From Diplonema papillatum (lineage: Eukaryota > Euglenozoa > Diplonemea > Diplonemida > Diplonemidae), in contig JAPJBO010000502.1 in the NCBI GenBank assembly GCA_030068145.1, positions 101,779 through 165,778 of the forward strand: DNA of 64,000 nucleotides. The letters are read 5' to 3'. The translations under genes and the position numbers were made by a program. Positions 20,699 through 31,351 of this stretch are shown here, in pieces; positions within the stretch are counted from its first letter, which is position 1; each line of letters opens with the position of its first letter. The notes under the pieces were generated by a model. It searched no databases, had not been told where the DNA came from, and saw only the letters and a list, made by a program, of their open reading frames with translations.

Positions 20699-22383
20699 AT
20701 ATGGTACGATGCCAAAACCCCCCCCCCCCCCCCTTTGCACTAATAAAACTTTTTTGATGTCACCCCATACTGGCCCCGAACCCCCACCTGTGTGGCCCAA
20801 AACGGTTCCCAAACGGTTTTTGGCGGGCTGAGTCGAGGTAAAGGGGTCTCTGAAGGCCCACGAATAGGCCCAGGTGGGCCGAGGTAGGCCCCTGGAGCGC
20901 GAGGGGGAGAGTCCCCAAAATGGGGTCATTTTCGGGCCTCGCCACTACTCAAGCTAGTCAAACACTTTCTGGCCTCCAGCGGGAAACCCAGACTTCAAAA
21001 CGACAAGATCGGCTGTGTTCCGCCGTAGATAGCCACCAGCGGGTCCTCTTGAAGCCGAAGAATGCTCTCGGGGGTCACAGTTAGCCCCATGTGCGCAGCG
21101 CCAGCAGTGGGCAGGCACACGCTTAGAATGTGCGGTGTGCAAGTGCGCCCTGCCTAGAATCCGGCTTCACCCGCTTTTGAGAACACAGTGCTTACCAGGA
21201 AAACGCAGAATATAAGGTGGAAAAATGCAAAAGAACCAAGAGGTGGAGATGGCGACTTCACTTTTTCTGACGCTTGCTTGGAGGGGCTGCATCTGAACTC
21301 CGTTCACTGGACTTGGATGTCTTTGGACGCGGTTTGGCCTGGGCTTTTGCTGATGGCTTCTCCTTGGGTGGATGTTTTCCCCGGGCCCTGTTTTTTATTT
21401 CCTGGTCTGCCATCTTGGTCATGCTCCTGAGATACCTTTTCACGCATCTCTGGTGTGACAACTGTGGGCCTCCCGCCAACGCCTTTCCCCGGTTCTTCCA
21501 GAGATTGTCACCCACGACCATTCCAACAGCCCTGTACCGGGCACGTGCCCAGTCCAAACCGCTCACGATGCGTCGCCGGCTCGCCTCGTCGTCAAGGCTG
21601 TTGAAGGCTTCTGAAAGCCTACCAGAAAGGCGCTTCCAGATGTCAACCTTCTCCTCCTCTGTCATTAGGGCGAGAAAGAAACCGATCAGGTCGTCACCAG
21701 AGACCTTTTCACAAAAGGTCCTGCTGGCTACGAGTCGTCTCTGCATGGACTGACCACGTCTTGTTTCCTCATGAAACGGCGATAACTTCTGCATTGCTCG
21801 CACCGATGACTCCACGAACTCCAGACCCGTGATCTTTGGCATTTTCCCCTCTCTTAGTTTCCGTTTTCCTGGGTCAACCTGTATTCTTAATTAGTACTGC
21901 TGGTAAAGGCAGGGTGCACCTGCTGCACCCACTCTATTTACAATGTGTGCCTGCCCACTGCAGGCGCTGCAGGCGGGGTGGCCAAGTAGGGCTATCTGTG
22001 ACCCCTGAGAACACTCTTCGGCTTCAAGAGGACCCGCTGGTGGCTATCTACAGCGGAACACAGCCGATCTTGTCGTTGTGTAGTCTGGGTTTCCCGCTGG
22101 AGGCCAGAAGGTGTTTGACTAGCTTGAGTAGTGGCGAGGCTTTGAAAATGACCCCATTTTGGGGGCACACCCCCTCGCACTGAGAGCCCGCTCCGGGGCC
22201 CACCTGGGCCCACCTGGGCCCATTCGTGGGCCTTCAGAGACCCCTTTACCTCGACTCAGCCCGTCAAAAACCGTTTGGGACCCGTTTTGGGCCACACAGA
22301 TGGGGGTTCGGGGCCAGTATGGAGTGACGTCAAAAAATATTTTATTAGTGCAAAGGGGGGGGGGGTTTGGCATCGTCTCATAT
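20699..22383. mobile_element. DNA element with ~460-bp terminal inverted repeats and one ORF
   Basis: Left arm about 20699-21155 and right arm about 21907-22383 are inverted copies. Both start ACGATGCCAAA, a C run, TTTGCACTAATAAAA, and continue through GGGGGTTCGGGGCC/GGCCCCGAACCCCC, the GACCCCTTTACCTCGACT segment and GTGGGCAGGCACAC. Between them is a single minus-strand ORF of 194 codons. No known transposase domain is present, so it is either non-autonomous with cargo or encodes a novel mobility protein. Confidence 0.8.
21258..21842 (-). CDS. 194-aa protein carried by the long-TIR element, unknown
   Basis: It has an ATG start (MPKITGLEFVESSV) and fits wholly between the two inverted repeats. 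The N-terminal ~135 residues look helical (EEEKVDIWKRLSGRLSEAFN, LDWARARYRAVGMVVGDNLW), with basic patches and Trp/Tyr but no Cys/His cluster or obvious DDE signature. The C-terminal ~50 residues are a Lys/Pro/Ser-rich, probably disordered basic tail ending PPSKRQKK, which looks like a nuclear localisation signal. This suggests a small nuclear DNA- or RNA-binding protein. I do not recognise a family. The intact frame argues for recent function or recent insertion. Confidence 0.6.
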   Translation of the reverse strand: MPKITGLEFVESSVRAMQKLSPFHEETRRGQSMQRRLVASRTFCEKVSGDDLIGFFLALMTEEEKVDIWKRLSGRLSEAFNSLDDEASRRRIVSGLDWARARYRAVGMVVGDNLWKNRGKALAGGPQLSHQRCVKRYLRSMTKMADQEIKNRARGKHPPKEKPSAKAQAKPRPKTSKSSERSSDAAPPSKRQKK

Positions 22384-22385
22384 AT

Positions 22386-23330
22386 AGTATACATCCGATA
22401 CGACTCGTATTCTCGCATAGTCTCGTATTGGGGGGTCGCGGCCCCGATTCTCGCACAACTTTCGCATATTCTCGCAATTCTCGCATATTCTCGCACGTGC
22501 GAGAATATGCAAGATTGAGATAACTCACAGTACAGCATGCTTGAACATATGAGAAACCGGCAGGAATCAACGTTTTAGGTCGTCTCCGAGGCTTCCGCGG
22601 CATATTTTGCCGCCACTGGGCCTCCGAACTTCTCAAGCTGCTGCTTTCTCTGTGTAGTGAACTTTCCTTTCCTCCTCTGCCTTCACTGCCACAGTTCGTT
22701 TCGTGTGTTCGTGGATGCAGGCTTTCAAGCTGTTTATGAACTCGGGAACCGAATTTGCTTGTGCTTTTAGCGTTATTTGAGGATTAGGTCTCCTTGACTC
22801 GCTGTCGCTGGGCTCGCTAGATGCCAAGGGCTCGCGGACGTACCTGCGGACCGTTGCCATCCAGAGAGCCTGCAACCTAATAATGCACCTGCAAACGGCC
22901 CCGAGGCCAATATTCAAAAAGCCGGTGCCTCCTAAGTCAGCGGCAACTGAATGGTACCCGGCAGCTTCACGAAACGAGCTGTGGCAGAGGAAATCGTAGA
23001 AGAAAACACAAGAAGCCGCAGCGGGGAAGTTGCAGGCACGGTGGCGGACGGAGCACTTGTTGTGAAGCATGGTTTCGACCATTATTCAAGCATTGAAAGC
23101 AATACCATGGAGCAACCAGAGTTGTTGTTGGCAACATAGTGTGTTGAGGTGTCCTTGTCTTGAAAGCAGGACACAATGCCAGCTACAAAGCTGCAGTTGG
23201 CATAGCCTTATTTCGTTCTTTTGCTATCTTCACTTGGTATTCTCAATACATGGTTCTTGAGTGGTTCACACATTCTCGTATTTCACTCGTATCATTCTCG
23301 CATGCGAGAATATGCGAGAATTTCATACAA
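22386..23330. mobile_element. Element bounded by ATTCTCGCATA subterminal arrays
   Basis: Arrays at 22386-22515 and 23268-23326 contain repeated TTCTCGCATA, CTCGTATTCTCG and palindromic GCGAGAATATGCGAGAA units in both orientations. They enclose about 0.75 kb with a minus-strand 149-codon frame. The layout resembles a small hAT-type non-autonomous element. It abuts the previous element. Confidence 0.55.
22633..23082 (-). CDS. 149-aa ORF inside the ATTCTCGCATA element, unknown
   Basis: An open minus-strand frame begins MVETMLHNKCSVRHRACNF. It has several Cys and His residues in its first third and a Lys/Glu-rich end (EEERKVHYTEKAAA). No family recognised. It fills the space between the two repeat arrays, so it may be a remnant of the element's own protein. 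Confidence 0.3.
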   Translation of the reverse strand: MVETMLHNKCSVRHRACNFPAAASCVFFYDFLCHSSFREAAGYHSVAADLGGTGFLNIGLGAVCRCIIRLQALWMATVRRYVREPLASSEPSDSESRRPNPQITLKAQANSVPEFINSLKACIHEHTKRTVAVKAEEERKVHYTEKAAA

Positions 23331-24058
23331 AGGCGAATTCTGGATCATGCGTGGCAGATTCTGGTTGACGAAGGGACATCACTCATTCCACGAAAAAGTG
23401 TCATAAAAAACGACTTTTTTTGGCTTTCTGCCGATTTTTGCCACCTGTAGGTGCGATGTCGGTTCCAAGATTTTGAGGACACGATTGAATCCGCCGAGGA
23501 CAGGGCTTCCGAATATCTGGTCGGATAAAAATTTTGACCGACCCCCCCCCCCCATAAATGGAGGCCGGGTCTCCAAAAAATGGGGTCTGAAGATCGACTT
23601 TTTTTTCTCGGCATGCAGGAACAAGTCCAGGGTATTAGTTTGAAGGCTTCCGGGATTTGCAGATTTAGACCGTTACTAGGGGGTGGTTTTGGGCGGTGTT
23701 TCAGTGCCGTTTTCGCCGATGTACGGCGTCTTGGGGCAGAGCCGACACATCTCCACAACTTCGTTCGGCAAAAGAGGGGTCTTCATGGGTCCTTCATGGG
23801 TCAATTATGGTCACCCCGTCAGTAATTTCTGCGGGCGTTTTTTCAACGGACACCAGCCTGGATCAAGCTTTTCGGGGTTTTCCGAATGCTTCTGGGTTCC
23901 CTGTGGGGGGACGCGCTCCAAAAACAGTCAAAATCGTAAACAGACAGTCTCGTCAGGCAGCTGAAGGGGGGCGACCTGGGGACCTATTTTCTCTCACTCT
24001 GAGAAGTTTTTTTCACTGGCAGTGGACAAAAAACCAATTTTACCCACTGTGTTTTTTT
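23331..24058. other. No confident gene; contains a short dispersed repeat
   Basis: 23377-23406 (CATCACTCATTCCACGAAAA then AGTGTCATA) is shared with 38192-38219, downstream of the SINE. A C-run lies at 23545-23557. The rest shows no coding signal. Confidence 0.4.
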
Positions 24059-24359
24059 CACTATAGTTGGTGTGATCCGCCCTCCAGTTTTCCGTAGTTC
24101 TTCCGTACTTCTTCCGTAGTCTTACCGTACTAAGGGGTGTCCAAAAATTATTTTTAGAGTGCAAGTTCGCGTTTTTCATAGTGAGAGTTCGCTTTTTACC
24201 CAACTACTTGCGCAGGGCTGTCGGCTTGGTCTCTGCATGCCTGGAGCACCAAAAGTCTGCCTCTTCTGCAACCAAAAAAGAAAAAAACGAAGCGAATGGT
24301 CGACTGCTACCCATCTTGAAATCGAGCCTCAGCAAAGTGTGCCGTCAGTTAGATCCTAC

Positions 24360-24475
24360 TGGTTCTGTCACAGAATATCTGTACCTGCATCACGATGTCA
24401 TGTCACAGAAATATCTGTACCTGCATCACCATGTCATGTCACAGAATATCTGTACCTGCATCACGATGTCATGTT
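24360..24475 (+). repeat. Three tandem copies of a ~35-bp unit
   Basis: TCACAGAATATCTGTACCTG then CATCACGATGTCATG is repeated three times with single-base differences. Confidence 0.85.
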
Positions 24476-24482
24476 TGACGTC

Positions 24483-26540
24483 TTCGTTTGGGGCGGTCGC
24501 AGGTTTGCTGTCTCCATCGCTCTCCGTCTTCAATATCATCCTCCGACACAGACTCGTTGCCATCATCGACAGGTGACATGGAGTCTTTCACCGATGATGG
24601 CAGCGGCAACTTGTCGTCATACTCTTGCAGTTTTTTTGAGCAGGGTGGGTGTTGTGCTCGAAGGACCAACCCTACTGATGCCGCGCTTCTTTGCCAAGCT
24701 AGAAGCGCCGCGTTCGTACTTCCTGCATCGCACCCTTGAAAGCTGGAGACCAAGTCCTTCTTGTTCAACCTCTGTGACGCGGTGACGCGGCGAGCGTCAG
24801 CTTGCTCGGAGCTTCTTTGGCCAGTTGGTGTCACAATCGAACCGCAGTTCCACGTTCTGGCGGTACGCCTCCCGCCGTTGCTTTCTCCTGCGAGCTTTAC
24901 CGGCTATCTTCTCTTTCTTGGCGAGGTAGTCCAACTTCAAGCGCCCCAGGCGCACTTTGCGATCATGGATGCTTTCGATTGCTGACGCCACCGTATTTTC
25001 GAGGCATCTTTTGCACCCGAAGTGACGGCTCACTGTGGATGGGTGCCGCCCGGCGGTGCACAACTTGGCACGACAGCAAATGTCTCGAATCCGCCGGTTT
25101 CCCTGATCCGCTATTTCTCACTTGAGCTTTCCGACCGTGCCTTCGACCAGGGATGGGTCAAGTGTTACAGGGCGCGGAGCAGAGGGGTCTTCGTGGGCGC
25201 AACATTTTTACTTCCAAGATGAATCCGCAGGCTGTGTGGTGCAGCAGGCCTTTCAGAAAAGCCGTGTCACTTGTGTTGCAGTCAGAAAGTGGGGTGATCG
25301 CCCGAGACGAAGTGCCTTGAACGCCATAGTACTTTCCAATTCCGTGACGTACGACACCGTCGGGAAGGTTGGCGTTCAGTTGCATCACTGCTTCGGGATC
25401 GGGGGCGAATTCCTTGGGTATGGTTGTCTTCCGCGACAGGGCGTCTCAGGTGTGACCCAACATTCCTGAGGAACACCCAGCACAGTTTCCGTACGTCGCA
25501 CCATTCTCGCAGTGTCTGCTTTCATTGCAACGATGGCCAAACTTGAACACAGTGATTTCACGATACCGTGAATGTGTCGTTTGTGTTCTTATCATCAGCA
25601 AACCCCCACAGAGCTTTGAGCGAAGCCTAGACCCAGCCTGCGAACTGTAGTCTGAGCATCTCGCTACCCTAAGCGGTGCAGGACGTTCGTCTTTGCAGAT
25701 GATTGCGATACCATCTCAGGGAACTTACCGAAGAACACGAGCAGCAACGCAAGTACTGACTTTCCCGAGTTTTCAACATGGGCACTCATGCAAAAAAAAC
25801 GGAGCAGCCCATGCAGGGCCAAACCTGCCGAGTGTGGCGCGCTGCCACAAGCTGCAGAACCTTGACCTCTTGAATGCTGTATTCGGCGGCAAGCCATTCT
25901 TGAAACTCGGCAGACTGACTGACGTAATTTGCGCCTGGCATCCTTTGTCTCCTTCTCAAAGCGAAGCGACGAGATCGCTGCGGTGGCAACCCGGTGCATG
26001 CGGTGGACAACTTCAAAGACCCGTGTGCACGCGAATCCACCTAGAGCAGCACCCCTATCGACATCCACGAAAAAAACGATCTTGCCCAAATGAGGCTTCC
26101 TCGTCCAGTACATTCAACGCAATCAGTAACTTCACGGATTACTGAATCATCTTCTGGACGATACCATTGACGGCATCGCCGTGCTTAAGGCATGTGATGT
26201 GGACGTCGAGGTCGTGCCACAGGATTCTCCCTTCATCGTTTTTCCATGTCGCTGTAAAGTGGCCACCGGCCCATCGTGAAGCCGGGTCTAGTGACCCAGT
26301 ATCGAACTGCAGGGCGACATTGCAGTTTTGGGTTTCCTTCAGGAACTCCATATCTCGCGAGACTAGGTTCAAGGCCCAGATCTCTTCGACGCGCCGACGA
26401 GACACCTTTACGCCACACGTCTTTTCCAGCACTGCAGGAATACGCCTGATGCATACCCGCTCGTGCATGAGATCATTTACGAGGGTGCGCAACCGTGTGT
26501 CGTCTGCTTTCTGGCTGCCAGCGACACAACGTCGCACTCA
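24483..26540 (-). pseudogene. Decayed transposase-like coding region of the 2.8-kb element
   Basis: The clearest part is 26537-26139 (132 codons): RTLVNDLMHERVCIRR, then ALQFDTGSLDP and ILWHDLDVHITCLKHGDAVN, which looks like a nuclease-type core with candidate acidic residues, though I cannot assign a superfamily. Downstream pieces in shifting frames (25664-26113, 25158-25388, 24797-25063) are interrupted by stops. The last frame ends SEDDIEDGE ... RPKRRRQT near 24483, an acidic-then-basic tail like a nuclear localisation signal. Several frameshifts and stops make it inactive. Confidence 0.4.
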
Positions 26541-26879
26541 ACCAGAACAGTCACGTCTAGGATGCGTGGGATGCCAAAGGAAAACGAAAGTAACAATGCA
26601 CTCGAGTCTGGTCGAACAACATCGTCAGCCTTCACTTCTCCTTTCCTCATGGCAAACCCCCGTTTTCACATTTATTTCGCTCCCAGTGCTCAAATGTCAT
26701 CAAAAGGCTGCATGAAAAAAGGTGCGGAAACCCTGTCTGAAAAAGCATTACCCCCTAGCCGAAACCCGGGTTCCTGAAAAATCCCGAGCGCCGGAAAAAA
26801 TAATTTTTGGACACCCCTTTCGAGTTTTCCGTAGTTCTTCCGTAGTTCTACCATGGTTTCACCGTACTATATGGATCAC

Positions 26880-27010
26880 ACCAATAGTGAAAAAAAAAAG
26901 TTTTTTTTTCACTATACACGGATTGGAAACGATAGTTATATAAAACGATCATTTTCGAAAGTGAAATATCATCGTTTTTTATCGTTTTCAAAAAACGATC
27001 GTTTTTTGCT
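26880..27010. repeat. AGTGAAAAAA / AAACGATCGTTT palindrome array, left copy
   Basis: An AGTGAAAAAAAAAAG-TTTTTTTTTCACT hairpin is followed by several CGATCGTTTT/AAAACGATC units. The same two motifs in mirrored order lie at 36455-36600, so the pair could be ends of a ~9.7-kb element that contains the hAT transposase ORF. Confidence 0.5.
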
Positions 27011-27466
27011 TCTCAAATTTTCCTGTTGTAATTATGAACCAACCAATCTTTGGCGCGTCTATTTCTTGTGCAAAATTGACTTTGGTGGCCAGATTCAGCT
27101 GTTTCATGGCCTTTCATGTAGGAAAGGGTAGCCAACATGCTCTTTTTCTCGTCCTTTTCCGCAATCGTGCGCTTTCTAGCCCACTCAAGGATTATCGACA
27201 TGTATCCTTTCCAACTCAACTCTGAGGCTGGCGGCGTAGACTGAAGGTTTGCTGCTCATCGAAGTGCTTTTTCTACTTATTTGTGGACTCATCCTCGAAC
27301 ACTAGCTGCAATTGCGCTTCCCAGCTGTGGCTTCTCCCGCCGGATGCCCTCGGCCGCGCTCCTGTGCTGTGGCGGCTTGTGGCAACTCTTGACCAAGCCA
27401 ACAAGTTTCTGCTATTTCCAGCTTCTTGTCCAGCTCGTCCGTTTTGATGTACTTCTTCATGATTCC

Positions 27467-27520
27467 TGGGGGGGGGGCGGCGCCCCCCGGATCCCCCCCT
27501 CTCTTTTGGAAGGATTGGTG
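27467..27520. repeat. G/C hairpin motif, copy 2
   Basis: GGGGGGCGGCGCCCCCCGG, ATCCCCCCC and then CTTTTGGAAGG. It is closely related to 12231-12290 and immediately left of the DIRS-like element. Confidence 0.75.
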
Positions 27521-27523
27521 CCA

Positions 27524-27570
27524 AAAAAAGACCCCCGGGCTACGCCCGTTTAAATTCGAAGGTATATTCA
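27524..27570 (+). repeat. DIRS-like element block A, left copy
   Basis: A run of A followed by GACCCCCGGGCTACGCCCG and TTTAAATTCGAAGG. It is identical to 31484-31530. Confidence 0.9.
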
Positions 27571-27706
27571 TTTGTTTGTACGTGCCGGGGGAGGATTAGC
27601 CTGTTAGTGAGTGATAGTGAGTGAATATGATCGGTAGGCTAATCTTCTCCCAAACACGCTGCCAGCGTTCTCTTTCGTGTTTACAATTAATTGTTATTAC
27701 GAAAAA
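27571..27706 (+). repeat. DIRS-like element block B, left copy
   Basis: It begins TTTGTTTGTACGTGCCGG and ends GTTATTACGAAAAA, identical to 31352-31487. A third, partial copy of the first 18 bases follows at 27721-27738. Confidence 0.9.
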
Positions 27707-27771
27707 GAATAGGCGCGATGTTTGTTTGTACGTGCCGGCCCCTTGTAGTAGGTGTCTCTCCTGAGAGTCTT

Positions 27772-28215
27772 TTACAGCGTCGTGCAGAGTTCTTTCCAAT
27801 ACTTTCGTTGGATTGGAAGACGCGTATATGCGTCCGCAGGCATGCTCTTCGTCGGAACAAAAAAGAGCTTCAGATGGTTCCCCTGTCTCTTCAAGGTGTC
27901 TTGCAACGCTTTCAACCAGGGTATCGCAGCGTACTTGAGGGAGTACCCTTTCCGCACAATGCCTATCACGGCCCTGTTGTCGACTCCCACCACGAGTAGG
28001 GTGTTCTCCTGGGGCTGACCCCGAACCAACATGAATAGAGCGTACAGCTCCTTCAGATAAATTGGAGACAAAGCCAAACATCTCGGGAAGATTCCGTAGT
28101 GTGCTTGGCCGTCGATGTAGGCCCAACCGACACCACTCGCATCTGAAAATCCGAAAGCCCTGTCTGCAGGGAGCGGCTGCCAGAATACGAAAGCATTTTC
28201 CTCCAAGTGGTGCAC
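27772..28215 (-). CDS. RNase H domain of the DIRS-like element
   Basis: The four acidic positions of a retroelement RNase H are visible in order: FSDASGVGWAY, KELYAL, GVDNRAV and MPADAYTR. It lies in a different frame from the upstream reverse transcriptase, overlapping it by about 160 bp, so either a frameshift mutation or programmed frameshifting separates RT and RNase H. The stop is at 27772, just before the left repeats. No methyltransferase-like domain follows. Confidence 0.8.
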   Translation of the reverse strand: MHHLEENAFVFWQPLPADRAFGFSDASGVGWAYIDGQAHYGIFPRCLALSPIYLKELYALFMLVRGQPQENTLLVVGVDNRAVIGIVRKGYSLKYAAIPWLKALQDTLKRQGNHLKLFFVPTKSMPADAYTRLPIQRKYWKELCTTL

Positions 28216-29440
28216 CGTCTGACGAAGGAGGCGGAGAAGCTCCCATCCAATGTCTTCCAGCTTCGCCAGAATTCGCTATCTCTAAGGTTACCATTTCGGG
28301 TGATGCCCGACATCCAGTGCAGCAGCTGCAGCAGATCGGCAAATGGCAGCCTCAACACATGCTGTCTCCAGATGAGACACCCTGCGAGCCGCCACCACGA
28401 CCGTAACGGAGCACCTGGGGCGAGCAAGAGTCTCTTGGCCGGTCCTATGACCTTCTCAACCCACGAGGGATCCAAGCGCCACTTCTTGTCGCTCAGGTTA
28501 ACCTGCAAGCCGAGCGTTATGAAGACGGAAGAAGGCTCCTTCTTCTCCCCAATTACAATCCCGTAATCGGAACACAGTTCCTCAAACCTGCTACGAATCC
28601 TTTCCAGAACGACTTGGTCGTTGCTTAGGAAAAAACAGTTGTCGATCCAAGCGAAGCTATCCGACTCTGCTTGGTAACCCTCCGTGGCGAGCTGTGCAAT
28701 CGACTCGGACACTGCCTGAGCCAGCTGAGGGGCGCCCCGGTATCCCATCGGCAAGACCTTCAATCGGTAAATCTTGTTGTCCACCCGGAAACAGAAGTAG
28801 CGTCGAACCTGTTCATTCAGTGGAAACTGGAAGAAAAATGACTTAAAGTCATATTCCGCCAAGTAATCGAAACCCATCATTTTTTCTATCATCGATGGGT
28901 AGGAAGGCAGTTTACATGGCGGGCATGGGGTGTGAGCAGTTGCCGCGTTCACGCCGGTGCATGCCAGAATGAACCGAAGTTGTCCCTTTTTAGACTTTTC
29001 GACACAGAAGGCGGAGTGACACCATCTTCCCGTCTCCTTCCTACGAACTTTCTCAACGATGCCGAGGTTGAGTAAGCGAGACACGTGAGGCGAGAGTTTC
29101 TTGTTCGCCGGACCCGGAACGGTAGGCCGGCCACTACCTATCAGGGAGCGAATCTTGGCTTCTTGGACCCACTCGAAGTTGGGCCTCAGCGCCGGGAGGT
29201 CTGATACAAGCTTTTCCACGTTCACCGTGGAGCACAATGCTGGAGCCACGACCCCAGTGTAGCATGTGCTTGTCTTCGGCTTCGGCAGCTCTTGGTCCTG
29301 ACTGAGCCAAGTCTCGGCGTAGTCGTAGGGGCCTGCGAAGTCCTTCAGCGTCACCGGCCATGTCACCGTGGGTTCGTCTACCTCGGTAGGAGGGGTGCCC
29401 AGGGGACATTCGGTACCCGAGTGGATCAGGCACTTCACTT
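28053..29440 (-). CDS. Reverse transcriptase of the DIRS-like element
   Basis: This is the 3' part of a 693-codon frame (30134-28053). Motifs in order: RRKETGRWCHSAFCVEKSKK and LRFILACTGVN (fingers), AEYDFKSFFFQFPL (motif A with its Asp), KVLPMGYRGAP (motif B) and FAWIDNCFFLS (motif C). Motif C is I-D-N where most reverse transcriptases have Y-x-D-D, so the second catalytic Asp is Asn. That may be a family trait or an inactivating change. The frame continues upstream in phase with the N-terminal part of the recombinase. Confidence 0.85.
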
Positions 29441-30134
29441 TTGAAGTAGGCTCAGCGGAGCAGCAGAATCCTGGGCAGCCCCCCACAAGTGATGAGGGAT
29501 GTACTGGCGGGTGGTTTCCACACTCTTGTGGCGACCCACCACCTGTGCCGCCTGCTCCCCCAATTCCGAGAAGCGAGCCACCCACGTCAATGCCGAATGC
29601 CGAAGGCCGTGCGACGTCAGATCGAGTCGAGCTCGCAGGACCATGTTGTACCGAGTGGTCCGAAGGTCGGGGTAGAACATGTACTTCTCGCCCAGCTGCA
29701 AACGGGCGTTCCACCAATCCAGCATCCACCTGACGAACCTTCCCGTCCTTTGCAGCAACAAAGGCTGTCCGCGACCGCTCTTCCGTCTTCCCGTTGACCA
29801 ACATTACTAGCACAAGGTTCTGGTCTCGAGGGCACAACAGGATGTGCTTCGTTTCGAGCCGGATCAGGTCGATTAGTCGAGCCCCGAGACTCCATTGGGT
29901 CGCCAGGGCGGCGCGATAGAGCCCAGTCATCTCGCGGACCGCTTCCTCCACCTGCTGGTTGCCCACCAATGTGCGAGACGTAAGAGCCCTGCGTTCGTAC
30001 TCTTTTAGCTCGCGGCTCAGAGTTCTTCGGAACGCAGCCGTCGGGTCGATTGACAGCATCCGACGATACGTCATGTACTGCCGAGCGGACTGCGTCTGGA
30101 GCTCTCCCTTTTCCAGCTTCAGCTGGAGCCACAT
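29435..30134 (-). pseudogene. Tyrosine recombinase of the DIRS-like element, frameshifted
   Basis: The N-terminal half is in the 30134 frame and contains GARLIDLIRLE, the box I region with the catalytic Arg. Near 29750 coding moves to a second frame (29761-29435), which carries HGLRHSALTW (His-x-x-Arg of box II) and GRHKSVETTRQYI (His and the nucleophilic Tyr). All four classes of catalytic residue are present, but in two frames. A recombinase replaces the DDE integrase of LTR elements and explains the lack of a normal target-site duplication. Confidence 0.8.
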
Positions 30135-30368
30135 GAGGAAGATGTGGTCCTCGGGCAGGTGAGGATGGCTCCTTCTGACCAGAGAGGCGAAAGCCTCGCT
30201 GCGTGTCTGTACACTGGAGAGCGCAGCTGAGTTCGCATAGCACTGCGAAGCTCTTTCCAGAACTCTCCGGTGGAGATAAGGTATCTCGTCGGCAGAAATC
30301 CGTTCCCGTTTTCGGGAATTTGAAGCTGGGAGTGGAAGCCGGTAGCGGGTCGGAGCAGGTAGGTTGAG

Positions 30369-31349
30369 TCACCCCCTTTTCGCCTTCTTTACACGGTTCT
30401 CCTTCTCCACTTCGTTTTTTGGTGCCTGCGGGGTCTTTACCTGCAATAAGGCGTTTTGGAGATTGGTGGCCCACCGGTCGTCCATACCCCCGAACTTCAC
30501 CTTTCGGGCCCTGCCCTCATAGAGCGAGGAGGACTCGCCGGAGCCACCAGTTCTGAACCGAAGACGGTTCGACTCCATCCGGACGATGGTAGCCTGCATG
30601 GCCTGAAGCACGGGAGGGTTGTTGTGAGCAACAGGCAGAAGAGCCCACAGAGAGTCGTAAGACGACCTCAGCTCATGCCGGTACGCCTGCCCCGCCTCGT
30701 TCACCTCTAACGCCTCACCAAACCGGCGGGTGAGGTCATTGCGTAGGGAGAGCCGGCCCCCCGAAGTCTTCAGCAAGGGGGCCCACGTCTGGACTCGTCG
30801 CGCGTCTACTTCGGCATTCTCAGCAGCCTCTGCCTCCTGGCGGTCTCGGGCAGCATCTGCCTTGAGTTTCGACAGCTCAGACTGGGTGCCTGTGAGCTGG
30901 TGCAAAAGGAGAGAAAAGGGCGCCTTCCAGGGTCCATCTGGAAGATTCTCCAGGACCGCCTGTAGGGCTCCGCCCTCGTCCTCATCCTCCCCCGGCTGAG
31001 GAAACAGCCTCGGGAACTCGATTGGGCCCTCGAGGTCGTCGGCCATGGCTGCGCGCTTGTTTCGGTCAGCAAGGCAGCAACAGACTGGACAGCTCCAGTT
31101 GTCGTCCTTAATGCTTTCCAAGAAGCTTGCAGCGTCCGGTCCCAACTTCTTGGTTACGCATCCTGCAGATGCGATGTAACCGCAAGAAGCACACCTCGAC
31201 GAGGTGTCCGGCCTGTGTGCAATGCTGCACGTCGCGAATATGCATTCGCTCTCCGCTTCATCGTAATCCTCCCCGCGGGGGAGTTTCACGACGGGGATAG
31301 CACCCCATTCGACTTCTCCCTCGAGGATGTCAGTCCGAGTTAGTGCCAT
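30369..31349 (-). CDS. Gag-like ORF1 of the DIRS-like element, 326 aa
   Basis: The ATG at 31349 lies three bases past the end of repeat block B. Residues 36-90 carry a Cys cluster (C36, C41, C53, C56, C64, C87, C90) like a PHD/RING-type zinc finger. The rest is helical and charged with a coiled-coil-like stretch (LTGTQSELSKLKADAARDRQ), ending in a basic tail VKKAKRG. It is the expected position for the nucleic-acid-binding structural protein of the element. It overlaps the next frame. Confidence 0.7.
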   Translation of the reverse strand: MALTRTDILEGEVEWGAIPVVKLPRGEDYDEAESECIFATCSIAHRPDTSSRCASCGYIASAGCVTKKLGPDAASFLESIKDDNWSCPVCCCLADRNKRAAMADDLEGPIEFPRLFPQPGEDEDEGGALQAVLENLPDGPWKAPFSLLLHQLTGTQSELSKLKADAARDRQEAEAAENAEVDARRVQTWAPLLKTSGGRLSLRNDLTRRFGEALEVNEAGQAYRHELRSSYDSLWALLPVAHNNPPVLQAMQATIVRMESNRLRFRTGGSGESSSLYEGRARKVKFGGMDDRWATNLQNALLQVKTPQAPKNEVEKENRVKKAKRG

Positions 31350-31351
31350 TC

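Larger units (their letters stand above)
24059..26889. mobile_element. 2.8-kb DNA element with terminal inverted repeats
   Basis: Left arm 24059-24156 and right arm 26793-26889 share, inverted, GTTGGTGTGATCC at the outer edge and GGGGTGTCCAAAAATTATTT at the inner edge. Between these, AGTTTTCCGTAGTTCTTCCG occurs in the same orientation in both arms, so the subterminal part is flipped. The interior carries decayed minus-strand coding sequence. Confidence 0.65.
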
